Source: CAWJMD01 sp963700925
GTDB taxonomy: Bacteria > Actinomycetota > Actinomycetes > Actinomycetales > CAWJMD01
Assembly (NCBI GenBank): GCA_963700925.1
Contig: OY969553.1
Coordinates: 1,798,001 to 1,862,000, forward strand
Direction of reading: 5' to 3'
DNA length: 64,000 nucleotides
Numbering within the stretch: the first letter of the stretch is position 1; every line of letters begins with the position of its first letter. Both the position numbers and the translations under genes were made by a program. The notes under the pieces are model-generated. The model saw nothing but the letters and a program-made list of their open reading frames with translations, searched no databases and had not been told where the DNA came from. Positions 1 to 8,103 of the stretch are shown piece by piece.

Positions 1-2
1 GC

Positions 3-1199
3 TCAACCGGTCATGGCGGGGTCGAACAAGACCTTGATGGCGCCGTCGCGCTTCTCCTGGAACATCGCGTACGCCTCTGGGGCCTGCGCGAGGGGGAGGC
101 GGTGGGTCGCGAAGCCGTCGACGCCCAAGGGGTCTCCGTCCCTCAGCAGCTCGAGGATGTCGTCGCTCCACCGGCGCACGTTGGCCTGGCCCATCCGCAC
201 CTGCACGTGCTTGTCGAACAAGGTCAGCATCGGCACCGGGTCGGCCATGCCGCCGTAGACGCCGGTGATGGAGAGGGTGCCACCGCGCCGAACCATGTCG
301 ATGGCCGAGTGGAGGGCCGTGAAGCGGTCGATGCCGGCTTTCCTCATCACCTGTCGCGCAACGGCATCGGGCAGGAGGGCGGTCGCTCGCTGGGCCATGT
401 TTCCGACCATTCCGCCGTGAGCCTCCATGCCCACGGCGTCGATCACGCTGTCGGGGCCACGTCCGGCAGTGAGGTCCTTCACGGCGTCGGTCAGGCCCGA
501 GCCGAGCTCCTCGAGGTCGAGGCTGACGACCCCCCAGGCCCGCGACCTGTCGAGCCGCTCCGGCACGCGGTCGACGCCGATCACCAGACCCACACCCTGG
601 AGAAGCGCTATCCGACAGGCCATTTCGCCGATCGGTCCGAGACCGACCACCGCGAGTGACCCGCCAGGCGGGATGTCCGCGTACTCCACCGCCTGCCATG
701 CGGTTGGCAGCACATCGGACAGGTAGACGAACCGCTCATCCGGAGGTCCCTCGGGAACGGGGATCGGCAGGGTGTCGGCGAACGGCACCCGCAGGTACTC
801 GGCCTGCCCTCCGGGAACCTGGCCATAGAGCTTGGTGTAGCCGAAAAGCGCTGCCCCCGTGCCCTGCTCGCGCACCTGCGTGGTCTCGCACTGGGAGTGG
901 AGACCGCGTCGGCACATGAAACACGTACCGCAGCTGACGTTGAAGGGGACGACCACCCGCGCGCCCGGACGCAGGCTGCGCACCTCCGGTCCGACCTCCT
1001 CGACGATGCCCATCGGCTCGTGCCCGAGGACATCCCCCGGGTCGAGGAAGGGCCCCATCACCTCGTACAGGTGCAGGTCGGAGCCGCACAGTCCCGTCGA
1101 GGTGATCCTCACGATGGCGTCGGTCGGCTCTTGCAGCACCGGGTCGGGCACGTCCAGCACTCGGACGTCGCGGATGCCCTGCCACGTGACCGCCTTCAT
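3..1199 (-). CDS. Zinc-dependent alcohol dehydrogenase (formaldehyde dehydrogenase-like)
   Basis: Medium-chain dehydrogenase/reductase of 398 residues that oxidises an alcohol or aldehyde adduct with NAD(P). Catalytic zinc ligands are visible as C38, H60 and E61 (GHE). The structural zinc lobe is C90, C93, C96 and C104, and a Rossmann glycine motif (VGLGPIG) lies near residue 190. The insert after the nucleotide-binding half (MEAHGGMVG...) resembles the glutathione-independent formaldehyde dehydrogenase branch, so the substrate assignment is inference. I chose the ATG at 1199 because GAGGGAG sits 8 nt upstream; the GTG at 1208 would lie directly on that ribosome binding site. The stop codon is at the very edge of the window and the gene appears complete. 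Confidence 0.9.
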   Translation of the reverse strand: MKAVTWQGIRDVRVLDVPDPVLQEPTDAIVRITSTGLCGSDLHLYEVMGPFLDPGDVLGHEPMGIVEEVGPEVRSLRPGARVVVPFNVSCGTCFMCRRGLHSQCETTQVREQGTGAALFGYTKLYGQVPGGQAEYLRVPFADTLPIPVPEGPPDERFVYLSDVLPTAWQAVEYADIPPGGSLAVVGLGPIGEMACRIALLQGVGLVIGVDRVPERLDRSRAWGVVSLDLEELGSGLTDAVKDLTAGRGPDSVIDAVGMEAHGGMVGNMAQRATALLPDAVARQVMRKAGIDRFTALHSAIDMVRRGGTLSITGVYGGMADPVPMLTLFDKHVQVRMGQANVRRWSDDILELLRDGDPLGVDGFATHRLPLAQAPEAYAMFQEKRDGAIKVLFDPAMTG

Positions 1200-1385
1200 C
1201 GTGACCACTCCCTCGCCCTCGGATCCGGTGCCATGACCGTCCCTAGTACCGCTCTACCCGTTCCGGCGGGTACGCACAAGGGTTGCGCGGGCGCGGACGC
1301 CCAGCCCAGGGCAGACTGGCGGTGTCCGTCGGGGCGGGCGCGGAAGGACCAGGACGACATGCCCTCGACTGACCAGGAGACAGAG

Positions 1386-1538
1386 ATGACCGACACGGGC
1401 CAAGATCCCGTGCCTCGCGACCCACCGGCCCCGCCGGGCTCGGAGCTCGCGGCGCTGGTGGACGACCTCGGCACCGGGCCCGATGCGGGCAGCACCGAAC
1501 CCCACGCTGCGCCGGGCGCCGAGCCTCCGGACCACTGA
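1386..1538 (+). CDS. Small acidic proline-rich protein (hypothetical)
   Basis: Candidate 50-residue protein beginning MTDTGQDP and ending GAEPPDH, rich in Pro, Asp, Glu and Ala, with no domain I recognise. Support is an AGGAG ribosome binding site 6-7 nt before the ATG, and acidic composition unlike the antisense frame. An in-frame ATG at 1359 with its own purine-rich leader would add nine residues. It is convergent with the next gene and ends 28 nt before that gene's stop. It could be a chance open frame in GC-rich DNA, hence the low confidence. Confidence 0.4.
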   Translation: MTDTGQDPVPRDPPAPPGSELAALVDDLGTGPDAGSTEPHAAPGAEPPDH

Positions 1539-1566
1539 GCCGGGTGGAGGTGAGGACGGTGGGCGC

Positions 1567-2064
1567 CTAGTCCTCGGCGTCGTCGGTCTCGAAGCTCGGC
1601 TCCCCGTCCACGCAGGTCGCCCGTACCTTCGACTCGCCGGCGTCCGAACGGAACTCGATCCTCACCTCGTCGGCACGCGTGTCGTTGCGCATCGTCCAAC
1701 CGCTCGCAGGCGAGGCGCCGCGAAGACTCACCGCGTTGCCGGTGCACCGCACGCTGACATGGCCCCCGGTGACCGTGACGGATTCGTCGACAGGGGCGGC
1801 GGACGGTGGCCCCGTCGACGCGGACCCGGTCCCACTGCTCGACGGCGACGACGGAGGAACGGTCGGCACCGAGGTCTGGGTGCCCGAGGTCTGCGTGCCC
1901 GAGGCCTGGGCGCCCGAGGTCGTGGGCAACGGGGCGGGCGCCGCGCCGCCGAGCACCTGGTCGCCGGCACGGCTGATCGCGACCCAGGCGAGCGTCGAGG
2001 TCGCAGCGACGACGACCGCCCACGCGATCACAGCCCAGACCCAACGGGGCACTCCACCTCTCAC
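1567..2064 (-). CDS. Membrane-anchored hypothetical protein with Ser/Thr-rich linker
   Basis: About 165 residues. A short cytoplasmic tail is followed by one membrane segment (WVWAVIAWAVVVAATSTLAW, about residues 8-28). Then comes an extracytoplasmic Ser/Thr/Pro/Gln linker with a repeated SGTQT motif, and a compact C-terminal domain of about 75 residues ending in an acidic tail. That domain (VTVTGGHVSVRCTGN...) carries two cysteines and resembles small beta-rich extracellular domains; I cannot name a family. The GTG at 2064 is preferred because AAGGTGAG precedes it; longer frames would run into the divergent response regulator. The opposite orientation to the two-component genes suggests a shared 119-bp promoter region and possibly a sensor accessory role (inference). 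Confidence 0.7.
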   Translation of the reverse strand: MRGGVPRWVWAVIAWAVVVAATSTLAWVAISRAGDQVLGGAAPAPLPTTSGAQASGTQTSGTQTSVPTVPPSSPSSSGTGSASTGPPSAAPVDESVTVTGGHVSVRCTGNAVSLRGASPASGWTMRNDTRADEVRIEFRSDAGESKVRATCVDGEPSFETDDAED

Positions 2065-2183
2065 GCCCTCACCTTGCCACTCCTGGCGCCACTCCCGGCG
2101 CCGCTCCCGGTGCCGCCGCCCGGGCCGCCCCCCGGGCCGCCCATGACCTGCGGCGGGCCAGCCGCGCGGCGTAGCGTGCCCAC

Positions 2184-2873
2184 GTGGCGACGATCCTGCT
2201 GATCGAGGACGACAGCGCGATCCGCTCCGCCCTGACACGATCCCTCACCGAGCGCGGCCATGCGGTGAGCAGCCAGCCGTCCGGCATGGCCGGACTGCAG
2301 GCAGCCGTGGACGGTTCCCCCGACGTGGTGCTGCTCGACCTGGGACTGCCCGACGTCGACGGCCTGCAGGTGCTCTCGATGCTGCGCGCCGTGAGCCAGG
2401 TGCCCGTCGTCGTGGTGACGGCGCGCGATGACGGCAGCGACATCGTTCGCGCGCTCGACGCGGGCGCCGACGACTACGTCGTGAAGCCCTTCGACGTCAA
2501 CCAGCTCGATGCCCGCCTTCGCGCGGTGCTGCGCCGTGCAGCGACACCCGGCGCGGACGACGGGCCCGTCACGGTCGGCGGCCTGAGCATCGACGCCCGG
2601 TCGCGTCGGGTGACGCTGGACGGAGCGCCGATCGAGCTGGCGCCCAAGGAGTTCGACCTGCTGCTGACGCTGGCGCGCCGCGCCGGCGAGGTCGTTACCA
2701 AGCGAGAGCTGCTTGCCGACGTGTGGCGACAGGTCTACGGCGGCGGCGACCGCACCATCGACGTCCATCTCTCGTGGCTGCGGCGCAAGCTGGGCGAGAC
2801 CGCGGCCGACCCCGTCTACCTGCACAGCGTGCGAGGCGTTGGTGTGAAGCTGACCGCCCCGGGCTCCGGCTGA
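2184..2873 (+). CDS. OmpR-family response regulator
   Basis: 229-residue two-component response regulator. The receiver domain covers about residues 1-115, with the acidic pair E8/D9-D10, the phosphoacceptor D52 in VLLDLGLP and the conserved lysine in VVKPFD. The C-terminal winged helix (about 130-226) has the typical RTIDVHLSWLRRKLG recognition region and a final VRGVGVKL hairpin. It starts with GTG and its stop overlaps the ATG of the sensor kinase (TGATG), so the two are translationally coupled. Nearest targets by position are the two secreted proteins and the ApbE operon downstream; candidate direct repeats lie at 4795-4810. Confidence 0.93.
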   Translation: MATILLIEDDSAIRSALTRSLTERGHAVSSQPSGMAGLQAAVDGSPDVVLLDLGLPDVDGLQVLSMLRAVSQVPVVVVTARDDGSDIVRALDAGADDYVVKPFDVNQLDARLRAVLRRAATPGADDGPVTVGGLSIDARSRRVTLDGAPIELAPKEFDLLLTLARRAGEVVTKRELLADVWRQVYGGGDRTIDVHLSWLRRKLGETAADPVYLHSVRGVGVKLTAPGSG

Positions 2874-4156
2874 TGCGGCGGCGGATCGCCTGGCTTGTTG
2901 CGGCGACCACATCAGCAGTCGTCCTGGCGTTCGTCATCCCACTCGGGCTGCTGGTCGCGCAGCTCGCAGAGGACCGTGCTCTCGCCGGTGCGAGCACGGA
3001 GGCCCAGCAGGTCGCGGTTCTCGTTGCGGGAGTGGACGACCCGACCCAGCTGGCGGGCCTCGTGGATCTGGTCAACGAGAGGTCGACACGGACCACCGGC
3101 GTTCTGTTGGCCGACGGGTCGACGATCGGTGACCAGATGCCTGCGGCCGACGACCCGGCCATGGCTCGGGCGCTGGACGGCACCGCCCACACCGACATCG
3201 CCGATGGTGCCCAGGTCTACGTGCCGGTCGCCAGGGCCAACGGCACAGCGGTGGTGCGGACGGCGATCGCCGAGTCCGACCTGCGCGCGGGCATCGTGCC
3301 GGCCTGGCTCACGCTGGGCCTGCTGGGAGCTCTGATGCTCGTCGCCGCAGTGGTCGCGGCCGACCGGATGGGCCGATGGGTCTCGACGCCTGTCAGCGAC
3401 CTCGCCGACGTCGCGCACCGGCTCCGAGAGGGCGACCTGACGGCTCGGGCCGCACTCGACGGGCCAGACGAGGTGGTCGAGCTGGCGCGGGCGCTGAACC
3501 GGTTCGCCGACCGCATCGACGAGCTGGTGGTGGCCGAGCGCGAGTCGGTCGCCGACCTCTCGCACCGCCTCCGCACGCCGATGACCGCGCTGCGCCTCGA
3601 CCTCGACGGCGTCACCGAACGCGAGGCGGCAGACCGCCTCAGGGTTCACGTCGACCACCTGGCCCGCACCGTCGACGCGATCGTCAAGGACGCGCGGCGA
3701 CCCCTGAGCGCCGCGGTCGAGAGGCGTTGCGACGCAGCGACTCTCGTGCGGGAGCGGGTAGGTTTCTGGTCCGCTCTCGCCGCCGACCAGGGCCGCCGCG
3801 TGGATGGCGACATCGCACGTCCGCCCCTGTTCTCGTCGATCGAGGTTGAGGACCTGCGAGACGTCGTCGACGCGCTGGTCGACAACGTGTTCGCACACAC
3901 CCCCGAGGGCACGGCGTTCAGGGTTGACCTGTTTCGGCACGCGGACGGCACGGCCGAGCTGGTGGTGGCGGACGAGGGTCCCGGTCCGCCGACCATCGAC
4001 GTCACCGAGAGAGGACGGTCCGGCGCCGGGTCGAGCGGGCTGGGCCTCGACATTGCCCGCCGCGCAGCGATTGCCGCCGGTGGCGGGCTGGTGATCGGAC
4101 GCGGCGCCACCGGCGGCACCGAGGTCGTCGTCACCCTGGCACCTGCCGCTCGCTGA
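2873..4156 (+). CDS. Sensor histidine kinase
   Basis: 427-residue membrane kinase partnering the preceding regulator. Two membrane segments (about 7-30 and 145-163) flank an extracytoplasmic sensor region of about 110 residues. A HAMP linker follows (WVSTPVSDLADVAHRLREGD), then the HisKA helix with phosphoacceptor H231 in ADLSHRLRTPM. The ATPase domain has an N box (DALVDNVFAHT), G1 (ADEGPGP) and G2 (GSSGLGLDIARRAA). The start is the ATG overlapping the regulator stop; a frame open further upstream lies inside the regulator gene. The stimulus is not evident. The sensor loop has no cysteine or histidine cluster, so direct metal sensing is not indicated. Confidence 0.92.
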   Translation: MRRRIAWLVAATTSAVVLAFVIPLGLLVAQLAEDRALAGASTEAQQVAVLVAGVDDPTQLAGLVDLVNERSTRTTGVLLADGSTIGDQMPAADDPAMARALDGTAHTDIADGAQVYVPVARANGTAVVRTAIAESDLRAGIVPAWLTLGLLGALMLVAAVVAADRMGRWVSTPVSDLADVAHRLREGDLTARAALDGPDEVVELARALNRFADRIDELVVAERESVADLSHRLRTPMTALRLDLDGVTEREAADRLRVHVDHLARTVDAIVKDARRPLSAAVERRCDAATLVRERVGFWSALAADQGRRVDGDIARPPLFSSIEVEDLRDVVDALVDNVFAHTPEGTAFRVDLFRHADGTAELVVADEGPGPPTIDVTERGRSGAGSSGLGLDIARRAAIAAGGGLVIGRGATGGTEVVVTLAPAAR

Positions 4157-4253
4157 CGCGCCTCCTACGTCCACGCTGACCGCGCACCGCAGTCGTCAGC
4201 GGTCGCCGTGGCCCTGGTCGGCCGTGCCGTCGTCGTCGTGGCCATCGTCGTCG

Positions 4254-4706
4254 TCAGTCGTCGTCGCCGTCGTCATCGTCGTGGTCGTCGCCACCGTGAT
4301 GGCCTGAGTCGTCGTCGTCATGGCCACCTCCGTGGCCTGAGCTGTCGTCGTCCCCGCCGCGGTGACCTGAGCGGTCGCCATCGTCATGGTCATCGTGGCC
4401 ACCGGTGCGGCTACCCGACGGCGCGGAGCTGGGGGAGCTGCTGGTCGATGGCGAGAAGTCCGTGAACGACGGCGAGGGCGGTGAGAACACCGGCGTCGCC
4501 GCCGAGGTGGTCGGAGCCGTTGTGGGAACCGTCGCCGGAGCGTCACCCGTCCCCTGGTCCGCCGTGCCGTCGTCGTCTGTCGAGGCAAGGGATGAGCCGA
4601 CGGCCGAGTCGGCGGAGGGTGACGACACCGCGGCGTAGGCGATGCCGGCCGCGGCAAGTCCCAGAACGGTACTGAGGGCGATTGTGGCGAACGGTCGTGT
4701 GGGCAT
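4254..4706 (-). CDS. Secreted Asp/His/Gly-rich low-complexity protein
   Basis: 150 residues. An N-terminal signal peptide (MPTRPFATIALSTVLGLAAAGIAYA, written here in two halves: MPTRPFATIALST and VLGLAAAGIAYA) is followed by a Ser/Thr/Pro linker. The last 50 residues are almost entirely Asp, His, Gly and Ser (GGHDDHDDGDRSGHRGG...). Such a tail could bind divalent metals, which is inference. The start has AGGAGAAGG 5 nt upstream. The acidic repeat continues past the stop in another frame to 4196, including a second copy of the DDDGTADQG motif found near residue 45. The present stop may therefore result from slippage in the repeat. It faces the kinase gene convergently and diverges from the Pro-rich gene. 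Confidence 0.75.
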   Translation of the reverse strand: MPTRPFATIALSTVLGLAAAGIAYAAVSSPSADSAVGSSLASTDDDGTADQGTGDAPATVPTTAPTTSAATPVFSPPSPSFTDFSPSTSSSPSSAPSGSRTGGHDDHDDGDRSGHRGGDDDSSGHGGGHDDDDSGHHGGDDHDDDDGDDD

Positions 4707-4794
4707 GTCCTTCTCCTGTCGCTACGCGGCGCCGTGGCGGCACCACATGCAGCGATGTTCGGCGTCGCGGCCCTATGGCTCCCTGACGGCGACC

Positions 4795-4810
4795 TCAAGG
4801 TCAGGTCAAG
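4795..4810 (+). promoter_or_regulatory. Candidate OmpR-type direct repeat in divergent promoter region
   Basis: TCAAG occurs at 4795-4799 and again at 4806-4810, an 11-bp (one helical turn) direct repeat of the form bound by OmpR-family dimers. It sits in the 205-bp region between the Asp/His-rich gene (leftward) and the Pro-rich gene (rightward), close to the two-component system. The assignment rests on spacing and position only. Confidence 0.4.
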
Positions 4811-4911
4811 ACAGGCGCCGTCGATGACCTGCCCTTAACGCCGCCCTGATCCCGTGTTGGGGCGCGAGGACCGACAGTCGGGGTCTACTCGCGCTCTACC
4901 TGAGAGGTCCC

Positions 4912-5343
4912 ATGCGTATCGACCAGCACCAACGTGACCGTTCACTGCGGACCCGCGCTTTCATGACGAGCGTCGTGACCATCGGGGCCTTCACATCGGC
5001 AGGCCTGTTCACGGGCGTGGCGGCCGCACGCACCGAGCAGGCGCAGGAGGCTGCTGCGCCTGCCCCTCAACCGCTTTCACCGGCACCGGCACCCGCCGTC
5101 GTGCCAGTGCCACCGCCGGCCGCACCCCCATCGCCTGCGCCGGCAGCGGCAGTACAAGCACCTGCGCCCGCTCCCGTGCCGGCGCCAGCACCTCAGGCGC
5201 CTGCCGACTCCGGCTCCGGTGGTTCGGGTGGCTCCGGGGGCTCAGGCGGCTCCAGCGGACCCGGCGGCGGTGGCTCCGGCGGCGGCTCTGGCGGGTCGGG
5301 CGGCTCCAGCGGTCCACCGCCTGCCCCATCGAGTGGGTCATGA
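4912..5343 (+). CDS. Secreted Pro/Ala then Gly/Ser-rich disordered protein
   Basis: 143 residues. After a basic N-terminus (RTRAF) comes a signal-like hydrophobic stretch (VVTIGAFTSAGLFTGVAAA, about 21-39) with an AAA-type cleavage site. A Pro/Ala stretch (APAPQPLSPAPAPA...) of about 55 residues follows, then a Gly/Ser repeat tail (GGSGGSGGSG...). It has no folded domain, cysteine or flavin-attachment motif. AGAGG precedes the ATG by 5 nt. Its stop overlaps the start of apbE, so it is the first gene of the electron-transfer operon. In related actinobacterial clusters this position often holds an FMN-binding-domain protein (from memory); here only disordered sequence is present. A cell-wall-spanning linker or tether is one possible role. 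Confidence 0.7.
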   Translation: MRIDQHQRDRSLRTRAFMTSVVTIGAFTSAGLFTGVAAARTEQAQEAAAPAPQPLSPAPAPAVVPVPPPAAPPSPAPAAAVQAPAPAPVPAPAPQAPADSGSGGSGGSGGSGGSSGPGGGGSGGGSGGSGGSSGPPPAPSSGS

Positions 5344-6323
5344 CCATGACGACGTCGCCCGGCGCAGCGACCCTGGCGCTCCACACCCACCACGTCGCCG
5401 GGCGTGCCCTGGGATGTCACGTGTACCTGGCCACAGCCGACCCCGCCGACCTGGTGATGGCCTCTCGGCTCGCAGCTGACCTGCTGGACCGAGTCGACCG
5501 GGCCTGCAGCAGGTTCCGCGCCGACTCAGACCTGGTGCGCGCCAACGCCCTTGCAGGCCAGTGGGTCGAGGTGGACCCACTTCTGGTGGCCGCACTCACG
5601 ATGGCACTTGCGACCGCCCTGGAAACGGATGGCCTGGTGGACCCCACGCTCGGCCACAGCCTGGCAGCCGCGGGCTACGACCGTGACTTCACCGTCCTGC
5701 ACGCCTCGTCCGCCGACCCGGCCGCCATTCCGAAGCCTGGAAGCACTGGAGGGTGGCGTGGCGTCGGGGTGGATCCTGCGGGAGCCGTGAGGGTTCCGAC
5801 GGGACAGCTGCTCGACCTGGGGGCCACCGCGAAGGCCTGGGCCGCAGACCTTCTCGCAGAGACGATCTGGGACACGACCGGCGACACCGTAGTCGTGAGC
5901 CTCGGTGGTGACGTGCGTGTCGCAGGGGAACCCGACATCCGGTGGCCGGTCGCCGTCGCCGAGCGCCCCCTGGCGTCGTCCTCCGACGGCCCCGGCACCA
6001 CGTCCGAGCGTCCCCCGGTCAGGCTCATGATGCCACCGGGCGGCCTCGCCACGTCGAGCACGGCCCACCGCCGCTGGCTGCGTGCAGGACAGCTCGTCCA
6101 CCACATCGTCGACCCGGTGACTGGGCTTCCGGCACAAGGACCTTGGCGGACGGTCAGCGCGACCGGGGCAACCGCCACCGCTGCGAACACGGCCACCACG
6201 GCGGCCTTGGTGCTCGGTGACGCGGCCGTCGACTGGCTGTCGGACCGCCACACGCCCGCGCGCCTCGTCGGCCACGACGAGCAGGTCGTCACGGTCAACG
6301 GCTGGCCTGAGGACGTGGCGTGA
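5340..6323 (+). CDS. apbE: FAD:protein FMN transferase (ApbE family)
   Basis: About 327 residues (ATG at 5340, or a second ATG at 5346). ApbE enzymes attach FMN covalently to Ser/Thr of target proteins outside the cytoplasm. Family motifs seen: SRFRADSDLVRAN near residue 60, DGLVDPTLG near 100, LLDLGATAKAWAADL near 160, VVSLGGDVRVAG near 187, and a C-terminal HHIVDPVTGLP motif. I see no clear signal peptide or lipobox. It overlaps the preceding gene by 4 nt and the membrane reductase by 1-4 nt, so all are co-translated. No protein in the cluster shows the usual acceptor motif (S/T-G-A-T), which leaves its substrate open. Confidence 0.9.
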   Translation: MTMTTSPGAATLALHTHHVAGRALGCHVYLATADPADLVMASRLAADLLDRVDRACSRFRADSDLVRANALAGQWVEVDPLLVAALTMALATALETDGLVDPTLGHSLAAAGYDRDFTVLHASSADPAAIPKPGSTGGWRGVGVDPAGAVRVPTGQLLDLGATAKAWAADLLAETIWDTTGDTVVVSLGGDVRVAGEPDIRWPVAVAERPLASSSDGPGTTSERPPVRLMMPPGGLATSSTAHRRWLRAGQLVHHIVDPVTGLPAQGPWRTVSATGATATAANTATTAALVLGDAAVDWLSDRHTPARLVGHDEQVVTVNGWPEDVA

Positions 6324-6868
6324 TGGAAGGCCCGCTGCTCTGGTACGCAAGCCGTGGCACGGGCGTCACGCTGCTCGTGTTGCTCAGCCTCTCAACGGTT
6401 CTGGGCATCCTGTCGACGAGTCGCCTCCGCCACGACCGGTGGCCCCGGGCTCTGACCCAGGGACTCCACCGCGACGTCGGCCTACTCTCGTGTGCCCTGC
6501 TGGTCGCCCACATTCTCACCGTCGCGCTCGACGAGTTCGTCGACGTGCGCTGGTGGCACGCGCTGGTGCCGTTCACCGGCGACTACGAGCCGGTGTGGAT
6601 GGGGCTGGGCACGCTCGCGTCCGACCTCATCATCGCCGTCATCCTGACCAGCCTTGCCCGCCGTCGTCTGGGCCACGGCCCCTGGCGCGCAGTGCACATG
6701 ACCACGTACGGGGCCTGGTGGCTCGGCGTGCTGCACGGCTTGATGATCGGCACCGACAGCGCTGACCTCTGGTCACGCGCCATCACGTGGACGTGCGTCG
6801 CAGTGGTGGTAACCGCTGCGGGGTACCGGATCTGGGCTGTCGCCCGGGAGAGGACGGTGACGGCATGA
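6323..6868 (+). CDS. Ferric reductase-like haem-b transmembrane protein
   Basis: 181 residues with about five membrane helices. The opening WYASRGTG motif is typical of the actinobacterial ferric-reductase-like/cytochrome b family. Histidines able to bind haem b lie in helix regions (LHRDVG, LVAHILT, VHMTTYG, LHGLMIG). The family moves electrons across the membrane. The start may be the GTG at 6320 or the ATG at 6323; the latter abuts the apbE stop. It overlaps the NuoF-like gene by 4 nt (ATGA). No flavin or NAD domain is fused to it, so electrons presumably come from the two soluble redox proteins encoded downstream. Confidence 0.85.
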   Translation: MEGPLLWYASRGTGVTLLVLLSLSTVLGILSTSRLRHDRWPRALTQGLHRDVGLLSCALLVAHILTVALDEFVDVRWWHALVPFTGDYEPVWMGLGTLASDLIIAVILTSLARRRLGHGPWRAVHMTTYGAWWLGVLHGLMIGTDSADLWSRAITWTCVAVVVTAAGYRIWAVARERTVTA

Positions 6869-8103
6869 CCACGCTGACCACCACTGCCAGCTGGGCTCGC
6901 ACCACCCAAGGCCCACTGACCGAACGCGGCCCGGTGCTCCTTCAGGGTGCGGACGACCCGCCGGGTCTCGAGGCCCACCTGGAGAGGTTCGGCTCGCTCC
7001 CCCTTCCCGACCTCGACACCCTGGCCGCGCTGGCCGACGCCGCCGATGCCCGAGGACGCGGGGGCGCCGGTTTCCCGTTCGCGACCAAGCTGCGGGCCAC
7101 CGCGGGGCGGCGTCGGGCGGTGGTGGTCGTCAACGCCAGCGAGGGCGAGCCGGCCAGCGCCAAGGACGCCGCCCTGCTGCTGTGCGCACCGCACCTGGTG
7201 CTCGACGGAGCCGCCGCCACGGCGCACGCTCTGGGCACCCGCGAGGTGCACGTCGTCGTGCCGTCCGAGCGACCGCATCTGAGGACGTCTGTCGAGCGCG
7301 CGCTCAAGGAGCGGCGTCGCTCCGGCGAGCGGCTGTCTGTACAGATCCACTCCGCAGCAGCGCGTTTCGTGGCGGGACAGTCCAACGCCGTGCTGGAGCT
7401 GATGGCCGGACGGCCGAACCTTCCGGTGACGGCCTGGACCCCTGCCGCGGTCAGCGGGCACGGTGGGCGCCCGACCCTGCTGTCGAACGCCGAGACGTTC
7501 GCGCAGGTCGCCAGCCTGCTGCGGCTCGGGGCGCGCGACTACTCCCTTCGAGGCACCGTGAACGAACCTGGAACGACGCTGTTGACCGTCGACGGCGACG
7601 GCCCTGCTCCGACCGTGCTCGAGGTCGAGTACGGCACGTCGATAGCCGATGTCGTCGGTACGCCTCGACCCGTTCTGCTGGGCGGGTACCACGGCACCTG
7701 GGCCACAACGGAACAGGTTGCGTCACTGCGGTTCTCACGCCAGGAGCTGTCGGACGCCGGCCTCACCCTCGGCGCCGGCGTCGTGCTGCCGCTCTCGTCC
7801 GACCAATGCCCGGTCGAGCGCACGGAGCAGATCCTCGCCTACCTGGCGTCGCAGAGCGCGCGGCGGTGCGGGCCGTGCCTGAACGGTCTACCCGCGCTGG
7901 CCGCAGCGTTCTCCGCGACGATCCGGGGCCGTGAGTCGACCGCCCGCGTGCGCGAGCTCTGTGGGTTGGTCGAGCGACGTGGTGCGTGCGCCCACCCTGA
8001 CGGTACGGCGCGCCTGGTGCGATCCCTCCTGGTGGGGTTCGACGAGGAAGTCGATGCCCACGCCGCACGTATGTGCCTGTACCGCGGGGGTTCTGGTGAG
8101 TGA
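6865..8103 (+). CDS. NuoF-like NADH-dependent flavoprotein
   Basis: 412 residues, related to the complex I 51-kDa subunit (NuoF) that takes hydride from NADH onto FMN. Visible: the nucleotide site GRGGAGFP (64-71), the flavin/nucleotide motif NASEGEP (90-96, NuoF normally NADEGEP), an SLBB-like region around 233-275, and a C-terminal Fe-S domain. That domain keeps C335, C338 and C375, but the first of the usual C-x2-C-x2-C ligands is A332; C315 might replace it. Overlaps on both sides (ATGA upstream, GTG start of ferredoxin downstream) show tight coupling. Likely role: NADH-to-ferredoxin or NADH-to-cytochrome b electron entry (inference). Confidence 0.85.
   Translation: MTTLTTTASWARTTQGPLTERGPVLLQGADDPPGLEAHLERFGSLPLPDLDTLAALADAADARGRGGAGFPFATKLRATAGRRRAVVVVNASEGEPASAKDAALLLCAPHLVLDGAAATAHALGTREVHVVVPSERPHLRTSVERALKERRRSGERLSVQIHSAAARFVAGQSNAVLELMAGRPNLPVTAWTPAAVSGHGGRPTLLSNAETFAQVASLLRLGARDYSLRGTVNEPGTTLLTVDGDGPAPTVLEVEYGTSIADVVGTPRPVLLGGYHGTWATTEQVASLRFSRQELSDAGLTLGAGVVLPLSSDQCPVERTEQILAYLASQSARRCGPCLNGLPALAAAFSATIRGRESTARVRELCGLVERRGACAHPDGTARLVRSLLVGFDEEVDAHAARMCLYRGGSGE

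Noticed and set aside
4912..5343. The Pro/Gly-rich secreted protein as the ApbE flavin acceptor
   Set aside because: No folded domain and no S/T-G-A-T-type attachment motif; only low-complexity sequence is present.
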